A model generated the notes under the pieces. It did not search any database. It had not been told where the DNA came from and saw only the letters and a program-made list of their open reading frames with translations. Of a stretch of DNA of 64,000 nt, positions 33,083 through 40,519 are shown in pieces; within the stretch, counting starts at the first letter, position 1; each line of letters starts with the position of its first letter. Source of the DNA: Streptomyces piniterrae (GTDB taxonomy: Bacteria; Actinomycetota; Actinomycetes; Streptomycetales; Streptomycetaceae); NCBI RefSeq assembly GCF_005048155.1, contig NZ_SUMB01000014.1, forward strand, positions 186,001 to 250,000. Reading direction: 5' to 3'. The translations under genes and the position numbers were made by a program.

Positions 33083-34444
33083 ATGGACCGCCGCATTTTC
33101 GGGCTGGAGAACGAGTACGGCGTCACGTGCACGTTCAGGGGACAGCGCCGACTGTCGCCTGACGAAGTGGCGCGGTACCTCTTCCGCCGTGTTGTGTCAT
33201 GGGGCCGCAGCAGCAATGTCTTCCTGCGGAACGGCGCCCGCCTGTACTTGGACGTGGGATCGCATCCGGAATACGCAACCCCCGAGTGCGACAACGTGAC
33301 CGAACTGGTCACCCACGACAAGGCCGGCGAGCGCATTCTCGAGGGCCTGCTCGTCGACGCCGAACGCCGCCTGCATGAGGAGGGAATCGCGGGCGACGTC
33401 TATCTCTTCAAGAACAACACCGATTCGGCGGGAAACTCCTACGGTTGTCACGAGAACTATCTCGTGGCCCGTCATGGTGAGTTCTCCCGGCTCGCGGACA
33501 TCCTCATTCCGTTCCTTGTCACGCGTCAGCTGCTGTGCGGTGCGGGCAAGGTGCTGCAGACGCCGCGGGGCGCCGTCTACTGCGTAAGCCAGCGTGCCGA
33601 GCACATCTGGGAGGGCGTTTCCTCGGCGACCACCCGTTCCCGGCCGATCATCAATACCCGCGATGAACCGCATGCGGATGCCGAGCGTTATCGCCGGCTG
33701 CATGTCATCGTCGGTGACTCCAATATGTCCGAGACGACCATGCTGCTGAAGGTCGGGGCCACCGATCTCGTGCTGCGCATGATCGAGGCGGGCACGGTAA
33801 TGCGTGATCTGACGCTGGAGAATCCGATCCGGGCGATCCGTGAGGTCAGTCATGACGTCACGGGCCAGCGCAAGGTGCGACTGGCCAGCGGCCGGGAGGC
33901 CTCGGCTCTCGAGGTGCAGCAGGAGTACTACGAAAAGGCCGTCGATTTCTGCGATCGCCGGGGAATCCGTACGGGCACGGTCGAGCGGGTCCTGGAGTTG
34001 TGGGGCCGCACCCTTGGGGCGATCCGGGACCAGGAGCTGGACCGTATCTCCACGGAGATCGACTGGGTGATGAAGCATCAGCTCATCGAGCGTTACCGCA
34101 CAAAGAACAACATCACCATGTCCCACCCTCGGGTGGCGCAGATAGACCTCGCGTATCACGACATTCACCGCCGCCGGGGTCTTTACTACCTCCTGGAGCG
34201 GAAGGGGCAAGCGGCGCGGATCTGCAACGACTTGAAGATCTTCGAGGGCAAGTCGGTGCCGCCGCAGACCACCCGCGCCAGGCTGCGCGGCGACTTCATC
34301 CGGCGGGCGCAGGAGCAGCGCCGTGACTTCACGGTCGACTGGGTGCATCTGAAGCTCAATGACCAGGCGCAGCGGACGGTGCTGTGCAAGGACCCGTTCC
34401 GTTCGGTCGACGACAGGGTGGAGAAGCTGATCGCCGGGATGTGA
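33083..34444 (+). CDS. pafA: Pup-protein ligase
   Basis: A 453-residue ligase that joins the C-terminal Glu of Pup to lysines of target proteins using ATP. It starts MDRRIFGLENEYGVTC, with metal-binding Glu9; the catalytic Asp is in ARLYLDVGSHPEYATPECD. It lacks the extra loop seen in Dop at the matching place. Shared landmarks with Dop include NNTDSAGNSYGCHENYL and RPIINTRDEPHADAERYRRLHVI, reflecting common ancestry. Length is normal. It is probably transcribed without a leader. Confidence 0.96.
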   Translation: MDRRIFGLENEYGVTCTFRGQRRLSPDEVARYLFRRVVSWGRSSNVFLRNGARLYLDVGSHPEYATPECDNVTELVTHDKAGERILEGLLVDAERRLHEEGIAGDVYLFKNNTDSAGNSYGCHENYLVARHGEFSRLADILIPFLVTRQLLCGAGKVLQTPRGAVYCVSQRAEHIWEGVSSATTRSRPIINTRDEPHADAERYRRLHVIVGDSNMSETTMLLKVGATDLVLRMIEAGTVMRDLTLENPIRAIREVSHDVTGQRKVRLASGREASALEVQQEYYEKAVDFCDRRGIRTGTVERVLELWGRTLGAIRDQELDRISTEIDWVMKHQLIERYRTKNNITMSHPRVAQIDLAYHDIHRRRGLYYLLERKGQAARICNDLKIFEGKSVPPQTTRARLRGDFIRRAQEQRRDFTVDWVHLKLNDQAQRTVLCKDPFRSVDDRVEKLIAGM

Positions 34445-34534
34445 CCGGGCGGGGAATGTGGTGGTGTGCCGGGAGCGCGAATGCTCCCGGCACATTGCTG
34501 TGTTGCTTCGGGAAACGGTTGGGGGCACAGGTCG

Positions 34535-34540
34535 TAGAGT
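34535..34540 (+). promoter_or_regulatory. -10-like element upstream of FKBP lipoprotein
   Basis: TAGAGT lies 43 bp before the ATG at 34584, in the 139-bp gap after pafA. No good -35 is seen. Confidence 0.3.
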
Positions 34541-34583
34541 GGCGGGCATTGCCCATCCACCCCCACGAGCCCGAGTTGGACAG

Positions 34584-35621
34584 ATGCTGAAATCTCCCGG
34601 GGGACGCCCCCCGTACCGCTCGTTCACGAAGACCACCCGTCGCGCCGCCGCCGCGCTGGCGGTGCCCCTTCTGCTGTTCACCGCCGCTTGCGGGTCGGAC
34701 GACGACAAGGGCTCGTCCGCGGTGGCGGTCGCCACGGTGAAGGGCGATGTCGGTGACAAGCCCAAGATCACCGTCGCGAAGGGCGCCAAGGCGTCCGACA
34801 AGGTGGTCACCAAGACCGTTGTCGCGGGCAAGGGGGTCGCCGTGAAGAAGGGCGACAACGTGCGCGCGGACTACGCGGGGCAGCTGATGAAGGGGCAGAG
34901 CTTCGGCAGCAGCTGGGACGTCCAGCCCGGCACGGACAAGAACGCCCCCAAGCGCCAGCTCGTGTTCGAGCTCAATGAACAGCTGCCGCAGATGCAGCAG
35001 AACCTGCCGGTCCCGGTGAAGGCGCTGGAGGCGCTGGAGGGGCAGAAGGTCGGCAGCCGGGTCCAGGTGGAGGGGACCGCCAAGGCGCTGATCGGTGAGG
35101 TGAACCCGCAGTCGGGTATCAAGCCCAGCGATGGCATGGTGTTCGTCTTCGATATCGCCGGGGCCACCCATATCGACAAGAAGGCCCAGGTCAAGGGCGA
35201 GCAGGCGGCGCCTGAGGACGGTATGCCGGTGGTGAAGGCCGAGGGGCAGAAGGCCGCGGAGATCACCATTCCCAAGGGGGAGAAGGCGCCCACCGAGCTC
35301 AAGGAGCAGGTGCTGATCAAGGGCAAGGGCCGCGAGGTGAAGGCCCGGGACGCGCTTGTCGCGCAGTACACCGGTGTGAAGTGGCGGGACGGCAAGAAGT
35401 TCGACTCGTCCTGGGACCACGGTGGTGCGACCGCGTTCCAGATCGGCACCGGCAGCGTCGTCAAGGGCTGGGACAAGGGCCTGGTCGGCAAGCACATCGG
35501 TGACCGGGTGCTGCTCGCGATCCCCGCGGACCTGGCGTACGGTGACGCGCCGCCGCCGGGCAGCGGTCTCGAAAAGGGGGACTCGCTGGTCTTCGTGGTC
35601 GACATCGTCGGCACGTTCTGA
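34584..35621 (+). CDS. FKBP-type peptidyl-prolyl isomerase lipoprotein, two domains
   Basis: A 345-residue surface lipoprotein (lipobox TAAC, Cys36). It has two FKBP-like domains. The first (about 75-200) keeps the outline (VRADYAGQLMKGQSFGSSWD) but has lost much of the active-site signature. The second (about 235-345) is canonical, with YTGVKWRDGKKFDSSWD, VVKGWDKGLVG and IPADLAYGD. It likely assists folding of exported proteins. ATG 34584 is preferred because the signal peptide begins there. The gene for a one-domain cytoplasmic FKBP follows 56 bp downstream, so the two may be co-transcribed. Confidence 0.92.
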   Translation: MLKSPGGRPPYRSFTKTTRRAAAALAVPLLLFTAACGSDDDKGSSAVAVATVKGDVGDKPKITVAKGAKASDKVVTKTVVAGKGVAVKKGDNVRADYAGQLMKGQSFGSSWDVQPGTDKNAPKRQLVFELNEQLPQMQQNLPVPVKALEALEGQKVGSRVQVEGTAKALIGEVNPQSGIKPSDGMVFVFDIAGATHIDKKAQVKGEQAAPEDGMPVVKAEGQKAAEITIPKGEKAPTELKEQVLIKGKGREVKARDALVAQYTGVKWRDGKKFDSSWDHGGATAFQIGTGSVVKGWDKGLVGKHIGDRVLLAIPADLAYGDAPPPGSGLEKGDSLVFVVDIVGTF

Positions 35622-35677
35622 TCACATCTGCGAGACTGACGCGGCAATCGTAAAGATTCGTAAGTAGGAGCACATTC

Positions 35678-36052
35678 GTGAACATCGACAAGCCCGAGAT
35701 CGACTTCCCCGAGGGCCCGGCTCCCACCGAGCTGGAGATCGTGGACCTGTGGGAGGGTGACGGGCCGGTCGCCAAGGCCGGGGACTTCGTCAAGGTCCAC
35801 TATGTCGGCGTCTCCTTCAGCTCCGGCGAGGAGTTCGACGCGAGCTGGAACCGCGGCAACCCGCTGGAGTTCCAGCTGGGCGCCGGCCAGGTCATCACCG
35901 GCTGGGACAAGGGCATCCAGGGCATGAAGGTCGGCGGCCGCCGCCGGCTGACCATCCCCGCGCACCTCGCGTACGGCGACCGCGGCGCCGGCAGCGGCAA
36001 GATCGCCCCGGGCGAGACGCTGATCTTCGTTTGCGACCTGGTCTCCGTCTGA
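35678..36052 (+). CDS. FKBP-type peptidyl-prolyl cis-trans isomerase
   Basis: A 124-residue single-domain FKBP. All active-site landmarks are present: VHYVGVSFSSGEEFDASWNRG, GQVITGWDKGIQGMKVGGRRRL, IPAHLAYGDRGAG and the closing LIFVCDLVSV. There is no signal peptide, so it acts in the cytoplasm on Xaa-Pro bonds. GTG 35678 follows AGGAG by eight bases. It is the second gene of the FKBP pair and ends before a very strong terminator. Confidence 0.94.
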   Translation: MNIDKPEIDFPEGPAPTELEIVDLWEGDGPVAKAGDFVKVHYVGVSFSSGEEFDASWNRGNPLEFQLGAGQVITGWDKGIQGMKVGGRRRLTIPAHLAYGDRGAGSGKIAPGETLIFVCDLVSV

Positions 36053-36070
36053 GACCACCGCTGATCCACT

Positions 36071-36123
36071 GAGGGCCCATGCCCCCGTCCGGACGCCGTC
36101 CGGAGCCGGGGGCATGGGCCCTC
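36071..36123 (+). terminator. Strong terminator after FKBP genes
   Basis: A perfect 17-bp stem (36071-36087 with 36107-36123) encloses a second 7-bp hairpin (TCCGGAC/GTCCGGA, 36088-36104), and TTTT follows at 36127-36130. Confidence 0.85.
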
Positions 36124-36128
36124 GGCTT

Positions 36129-36156
36129 TTGCCCGGGGCACCCTGAGCGGTACGGT
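36129..36156 (+). promoter_or_regulatory. Putative promoter of pafBC
   Basis: TTGCCC (36129-36134), 16 bp, then TACGGT (36151-36156) gives a fair housekeeping-type promoter about 43 bp before the pafB ATG. The TTG overlaps the T-tract of the preceding terminator. Confidence 0.4.
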
Positions 36157-36198
36157 CAACGGTCGGGAAGTACAACGGGAGAACGCGAAAGGGCGTCG

Positions 36199-37167
36199 AT
36201 GGCGATTGCCAAGGCCGAGCGGCTGATGAACCTGGCGCTGTGCCTGCTGGGGACGCGACGCCCGCTGACCAAGCGTGAGCTCAGGTCGTCCATCGAGGCG
36301 TATATCGAGGCGAACAGCGACGACTCCTTCAACCGCATGTTCGAGCGGGACAAGGACGATCTGCGCGAGCTGGGCCTGGTCATCGAGACCGTCGAGGGCA
36401 TCGACGGCGAGCCCGGCTATGTGGCCCGCCGGGACAGCAACCGCCTCCCCCCGATCACCCTGGACGCCGAGGAGGCCGCCGCCCTCGGGCTGGCCGCCAA
36501 GATCTGGCAGCAGGCCCGGCTGGCCGGCGCCGCCAGCGGCGCGCTGCAGAAGCTGCGGGCGGCCGGCATGCCGCTGGCCGCGGACGGCGAGGACATCGAC
36601 GCCGGGCAGCCGCACAGCGCCCTCGAACCCCGCATCCCGGCCCACGAGGCGGCGTTCGAGCCGCTGATGCTGGCCTGCCGGGACCGCCGCCCGGTCATTT
36701 TCGACTACCGCAAGTCCAACGCCGCCCGACCCGAGCAGCGGCAGGTCGAGCCGTGGATCCTGGAGTGCTGGCGCGGCCACTGGTACGTCGCCGGCTGGGA
36801 CCGGGAACGCCAGGCCGAGCGGGTCTTCCGGCTGTCCCGTATCACCGGCAAGGTCCGTTCCCGGCAAGGGAAGTTCACCGCGCCGGTGCCGGACCACGTC
36901 ACCGTCCGCGAGACCGTCGAGAGCTGGGCCGGCGAGACCGCCACCGGCACCGCCAGGATCAGGCTCCGCGCCGACCACGGCTACCCGCTGCGCGCCCGCG
37001 CGCTCTCCGTACGGGAGTTGGGCGACGGCTGGGACGAGCTGGAGATCCCCAACGGGCACGGACTCGACGCCTGGCTGGTGGAGTTCGGTCCTGACGTGGT
37101 GGTGCTGGAACCCGCGGAACTGCGGGCCGATGTCGTGGACCGGCTGCGCGCCGTGGCCAAGGGCTGA
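36199..37167 (+). CDS. pafB: WYL-domain transcriptional activator PafB
   Basis: A 322-residue regulator. The N-terminal winged helix (MAIAKAERLMNLALCLLGTRRPLTKREL) is followed by a WYL domain (RRPVIFDYRKS, then VEPWILECWRGHWYVAGWDRER) and a WCX extension at the C-terminus. With PafC it forms the heterodimer that, in mycobacteria, activates DNA-damage genes independently of LexA, probably sensing a nucleic-acid ligand through the WYL domains. ATG 36199 follows GAAAGGG. It lies 19 bp upstream of pafC. It is not needed for pupylation despite the name. Confidence 0.93.
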   Translation: MAIAKAERLMNLALCLLGTRRPLTKRELRSSIEAYIEANSDDSFNRMFERDKDDLRELGLVIETVEGIDGEPGYVARRDSNRLPPITLDAEEAAALGLAAKIWQQARLAGAASGALQKLRAAGMPLAADGEDIDAGQPHSALEPRIPAHEAAFEPLMLACRDRRPVIFDYRKSNAARPEQRQVEPWILECWRGHWYVAGWDRERQAERVFRLSRITGKVRSRQGKFTAPVPDHVTVRETVESWAGETATGTARIRLRADHGYPLRARALSVRELGDGWDELEIPNGHGLDAWLVEFGPDVVVLEPAELRADVVDRLRAVAKG

Positions 37168-37186
37168 GAGGGACGGGACGCACTCC

Positions 37187-38137
37187 ATGGCTACGAACGC
37201 GATCGACCAGACCCGGCGGATGCTGTCGCTGGTCACCTATCTGCGCGAGCGCCCCGGCGCGCGCGTCGGCGATGTCGCCCGCGCCTTCGGGATCAGCGAG
37301 GACGAGCTGATCGCCGACCTCGACGTACTGCCGATGTGCGGTACGAGCTTCCGCGGCGGCGACCTCCTGGACATCGACACCGACGGCGACCGCATCTGGT
37401 GGCACAACCCCGACGATGTCGCCGAACCGCTGCGGCTGGCGGCCGACGAGGCCACCGCGCTGCTCGTCGCGGCCCGCGCCGTGGCCACCCTCCCCGGACT
37501 GCGCGAGGGCGACCGGCAGGCGCTGCTGCGCGCCACCGCCAAGCTGGAGGCGGCGGCCGGTGAGGCGGCCGGCGCCAGCTCCCGGCTCTCGGTGACCTTC
37601 GAGTCCGAGGGCGGGGTCTTCGCCGACGTGGACCGTGCCATCGCCGAGCGCCGCCGGCTGTGGCTGCGCTACTACTCACCGGCCCGCGACGAGCTGACCG
37701 AGCGCGAGGTGGACCCGATCCGGCTGTTCGCCGTCGGCCACACCTATGTGGAGGCGTGGTGCCGGCTCTCGGAGGCGCGGCGCACCTTCCGGCTCGACCG
37801 GGTCGCCGAGATCAAGCTGCTGGACGCGCCCGCCGACCCGCCGCCGATCGAGCTGCGGGACCTGTCCGAAGGCCTGGTGCAGCCGGCGGCCGAGGACCCC
37901 GAGGTCGTGATCGAGGTCGGGCCCGGCGGCCGCTGGGTCGCCGAGTACTACCCGCACGACAGCGCCGAGGAACTGTCCGACGGCGGGCTGCGCATCACCC
38001 TGCGCACGCCTGACCCGGCCTCGCTGCGGCGCCTCGCGCTGCGGCTGGGCAGGGACGGCCGGATCGTCTCGCCGCAGGCCCTCGCCGACAGTGCGCGGCA
38101 GGCGGCGAACCAGGCGCTCGCGGCGTACGGCGAGTGA
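37187..38137 (+). CDS. pafC: WYL-domain transcriptional activator PafC
   Basis: A 316-residue paralogue of PafB with the same layout: winged helix (MLSLVTYLRERPGARVGDVARAFG), WYL domain (ERRRLWLRYYSPARDE, then AWCRLSEARRTFRLDRV) and a WCX region ending near the C-terminus. It is the obligate partner of PafB. ATG 37187 starts 19 bp after the pafB stop, so the genes form one unit. A near-consensus binding element is seen upstream of helY (40487-40509), giving a likely local target. Confidence 0.93.
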   Translation: MATNAIDQTRRMLSLVTYLRERPGARVGDVARAFGISEDELIADLDVLPMCGTSFRGGDLLDIDTDGDRIWWHNPDDVAEPLRLAADEATALLVAARAVATLPGLREGDRQALLRATAKLEAAAGEAAGASSRLSVTFESEGGVFADVDRAIAERRRLWLRYYSPARDELTEREVDPIRLFAVGHTYVEAWCRLSEARRTFRLDRVAEIKLLDAPADPPPIELRDLSEGLVQPAAEDPEVVIEVGPGGRWVAEYYPHDSAEELSDGGLRITLRTPDPASLRRLALRLGRDGRIVSPQALADSARQAANQALAAYGE

Positions 38138-38211
38138 GCGCGCTGCGCCGGGCCCGGCGGGCGGCGCCCCGGTCACCGTGACGGCCGGCGAGCAGTCGGT
38201 CACCGCACGCA

Positions 38212-38241
38212 CCGATCACCGTAAGCTCCGATCACCGTAAG
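38212..38241. repeat. 14-bp direct repeat upstream of zinc-ribbon gene
   Basis: CCGATCACCGTAAG occurs twice (38212-38225 and 38228-38241), 16 bp apart, ending in the ribosome site of the next gene. Confidence 0.8.
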
Positions 38242-38257
38242 GAGGAGGCAGCGAAGG

Positions 38258-38503
38258 ATGACGACCACGATGGCCACGATGACCGCTCCGGTGCACTTCA
38301 AGGCGGCCTGCCCGGACTGCCGGGGCCGCTTCGAACTTGCCTCGGACGCCTTCCGGCTGGCCATCGGTGCCAGCAGCCGCACCACGTTCTACTCCTTCAC
38401 CTGCCCCGACTGCGGCAGGTCGGTACGCAAGCCGGCCGGCGAGCGGATCGTCGAGCTGCTGACCGACGGCGGCGTCCGGACGCTGCGGCTGCACACCGGC
38501 TGA
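38258..38503 (+). CDS. Small zinc-ribbon protein, unknown function
   Basis: An 81-residue protein with two CPDC knuckles (AACPDCRGRFEL and FTCPDCGRSVRK) about 30 residues apart, which should bind one zinc ion. The spacing resembles ribbon proteins that touch nucleic acid or other proteins. A very strong ribosome site (AAGGAGGAGG) precedes the ATG at 38258, although AAGG also lies right next to it. It stands between pafC and tatA in a block conserved among Streptomyces. I do not recognise a function. Confidence 0.75.
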   Translation: MTTTMATMTAPVHFKAACPDCRGRFELASDAFRLAIGASSRTTFYSFTCPDCGRSVRKPAGERIVELLTDGGVRTLRLHTG

Positions 38504-38546
38504 CCGGGCGGCGTGACGCCCGACGGCTCCCTCCGGGGCGGCCCGA

Positions 38547-38552
38547 TAGGCT
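38547..38552 (+). promoter_or_regulatory. -10 element of leaderless small membrane protein gene
   Basis: TAGGCT ends exactly 6 bp before ATG 38559 and no ribosome site lies between, matching the layout at trmI. Confidence 0.55.
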
Positions 38553-38558
38553 CGCCCC

Positions 38559-38777
38559 ATGCTCTGGCCCATGATCGCTATCGCCCTCGGCTTCCTCGGC
38601 ATCGCCGTGCTCGGTGTCCTCGCCGTCCGCGTCTTCGTCGAAGTGCGGCGGCTGGCGCGCCAGGTGGCCACCGCGTCGGACCGGATCCAGCGGGCCGCGC
38701 AGGATCTGGAGCGGGCCGCGACGCCGCTCGCCGCCCACGGCCACGCTGGTCACGCCCATGAAGGCGGCAGGGACTGA
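38559..38777 (+). CDS. Small single-pass membrane protein
   Basis: A 72-residue protein: one N-terminal transmembrane helix (MIAIALGFLGIAVLGVLAVRVF) followed by an amphipathic helix (VEVRRLARQVATASDRIQRA) and a His/Gly tail (AAHGHAGHAHEGG). The topology resembles TatA (short N-out helix, then amphipathic helix), and the gene lies just upstream of tatA, but the TatA signature residues are missing. Alternatively it resembles DUF948-like proteins. The function is unknown. Probably leaderless. Confidence 0.7.
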   Translation: MLWPMIAIALGFLGIAVLGVLAVRVFVEVRRLARQVATASDRIQRAAQDLERAATPLAAHGHAGHAHEGGRD

Positions 38778-39003
38778 CGGCGGCACCCTGCTGCGGCGGA
38801 GATCCGGGAGGTACGCTGCATCAGCGGTGCGGTCCCTGAGGCGGGTGGGCCGCGCATCAGGGCAGGCAATCCGGAGTACGCACGGGGATTGCCCAGCGTT
38901 TACCACCAAACGTTACGATCGAGGGCAGCACCAGGAACGCCAGTCCGATCCGCATTCGGCAGGCACCACAGCAGACGCCGCCCCGGCGAGAAGGTAGTCG
39001 CAG

Positions 39004-39303
39004 ATGCTCAGCAACCTTAAGCCGTTCGAGATCTTTCTGATCATCGCAGTCATTGTGCTGCTGTTCGGTGCGAAGAAACTCCCGGACATGGCGCGTGCGC
39101 TCGGCAAGTCCGCTCGCATCCTCAAGAGCGAGGCCAAGGCCATGAAGAAGGAGGGCGAGACGGAGGACGGCGCCACGACCGGCACCACGTCCGAGGCGCC
39201 CTCCGAGGCAGCCCAGCAGGCCCCTCGTACGATTCAGGCGGCTCCCGGTGATGTGAGCAGCTCGCGCCCCGTGGCCGAGCCGAACACCACCAACAAGAGC
39301 TGA
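39004..39303 (+). CDS. tatA: Sec-independent translocase subunit TatA
   Basis: A 99-residue pore-forming subunit of the twin-arginine translocase. It has one membrane helix (FEIFLIIAVIVLLFGAKKLPD) with the conserved FG hinge, an amphipathic helix (MARALGKSARILKSEAKAM) and a polar, disordered tail. ATG 39004 follows GAAGG. It is 59 bp upstream of tatC. Together they export folded cofactor-containing proteins carrying RR signals. Confidence 0.95.
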   Translation: MLSNLKPFEIFLIIAVIVLLFGAKKLPDMARALGKSARILKSEAKAMKKEGETEDGATTGTTSEAPSEAAQQAPRTIQAAPGDVSSSRPVAEPNTTNKS

Positions 39304-39362
39304 CCCGAACGATCCAGTCGCCGACCGTCGGGTACGGCTGATGTACGAGACGAGGAAGTGGG

Positions 39363-40325
39363 TTGCTCAAGTCCGCCCGCAAGCAGGAGAAGGACCCCGA
39401 GGGGCGGATGCCGCTCGCGGCGCATCTGCGTGAGCTGCGCAACAGGCTGCTGAAGTCGGTGCTGGCGATGGCCGTGGTCACCGCCGTTGCGATGTGGCAG
39501 TACGAGTGGATCGCCCACTTCATCACGGGCCCGGTGATCGACACGGTGGGCTGCCCCAAGGGCACCTCGGTTGCCGCGCCGCGGGACCATCCGTGCGTCG
39601 TGGTCACCGCGAACGGTCTGCTGGCACCGTTCACCATCATGCTCAAGCTGTCCCTCACGACAGGGGTCGTCCTCGCCAGCCCGGTGTGGCTCTACCAGCT
39701 GTGGGCGTTCCTCGCGCCGGGGCTGCACAGGCATGAGAAGAAGTACGCGCTGAGCTTCGTCGCCGCCGGTGTGCCGCTGTTCCTCGGCGGTGCCTACCTG
39801 GCCTACGCAGTGCTGCCCACCACCGCGGGTGCGCTGGTCGGGCTGACCCCCAGCGACTGGGCCAACCAGTTTCCGGCCGACGAGTTCTTCGACATCGTCA
39901 CGCGCATGGTGCTGGTCTTCGGCTTCGCCTTCGAGCTGCCGCTCGTGCTGGTGCTGCTCAACTTCGGCGGGGTGCTCACCGGCCACCGGATCATGAGCTG
40001 GTGGCGGTTCATGGTGCTGGGCATCACGATCTTCGCGGCGCTCGCGACGCCCACCGGTGACCCGCTGACGATGGGCCTGCTGGCCGCGCCGATCGTGGTG
40101 CTGTACTTCGGCGCCGTCGGCATCTGCCTGGTCAACGACCGCCGCCGCAGGCGCGGCAACCCGGACGCGGGCCTCGATGACGACGAGGCCTCCGAGCTCG
40201 ATCTGACGCCCGAGGGCATCGGCGGGATCGAGCCGGTCTCCTCCGGCCGGATGCTCCCGGAGCAGGCGACCGGCGAGCCGGGCGACGAGGTGACCCGGCG
40301 CGGCGGCTATGACGATGTGACGTGA
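39363..40325 (+). CDS. tatC: Sec-independent translocase subunit TatC
   Basis: A 320-residue receptor subunit of the Tat system with six predicted membrane helices. The N-terminal MPLAAHLRELRNRLLKS is the region that binds twin-arginine signals; VFGFAFELPLVLVLLNFGG contains the conserved Glu in a membrane helix. The acidic C-terminal tail of about 65 residues is longer than in E. coli. The start is TTG 39363, supported by GAGGAAGTGGG just upstream; no ATG is available before MPLAAH that gives a better site. Confidence 0.94.
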   Translation: MLKSARKQEKDPEGRMPLAAHLRELRNRLLKSVLAMAVVTAVAMWQYEWIAHFITGPVIDTVGCPKGTSVAAPRDHPCVVVTANGLLAPFTIMLKLSLTTGVVLASPVWLYQLWAFLAPGLHRHEKKYALSFVAAGVPLFLGGAYLAYAVLPTTAGALVGLTPSDWANQFPADEFFDIVTRMVLVFGFAFELPLVLVLLNFGGVLTGHRIMSWWRFMVLGITIFAALATPTGDPLTMGLLAAPIVVLYFGAVGICLVNDRRRRRGNPDAGLDDDEASELDLTPEGIGGIEPVSSGRMLPEQATGEPGDEVTRRGGYDDVT

Positions 40326-40367
40326 CCTTTTGTCACGCGCGTGTGACGTGTGGTGACCAATGGTTTT

Positions 40368-40403
40368 CGAACGGCCCCGTGCTCTGTGAGCCGGGGCCGT
40401 TCG
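40368..40403 (+). terminator. tatC terminator
   Basis: CGAACGGCCCCG (40368-40379) and CGGGGCCGTTCG (40392-40403) form a perfect 12-bp stem 42 bp after the tatC stop. Confidence 0.7.
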
Positions 40404-40486
40404 CCTGCCCGGGGAGCCGGGGAGCCGGGGAGCGGAGTGGCTCGCTGTGGCTCGTCGGGTAAAGGGCCGCCATAAAGATCCGGTCG

Positions 40487-40509
40487 TTGTCAGAGGTGGC
40501 CGGTAGGCT
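40487..40509 (+). promoter_or_regulatory. PafBC-type (RecA-NDp) promoter of helY
   Basis: TTGTCAGAG (40487-40495), eight bases, then TAGGCT (40504-40509). The published RecA-NDp/PafBC consensus is TTGTCRGTG-N8-TAnnnT; eight of nine activator positions match, with exact spacing and a fitting -10. The helY ATG starts 10 bp downstream, so the transcript is nearly leaderless. Confidence 0.7.
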
Positions 40510-40519
40510 CGTAAGCACG

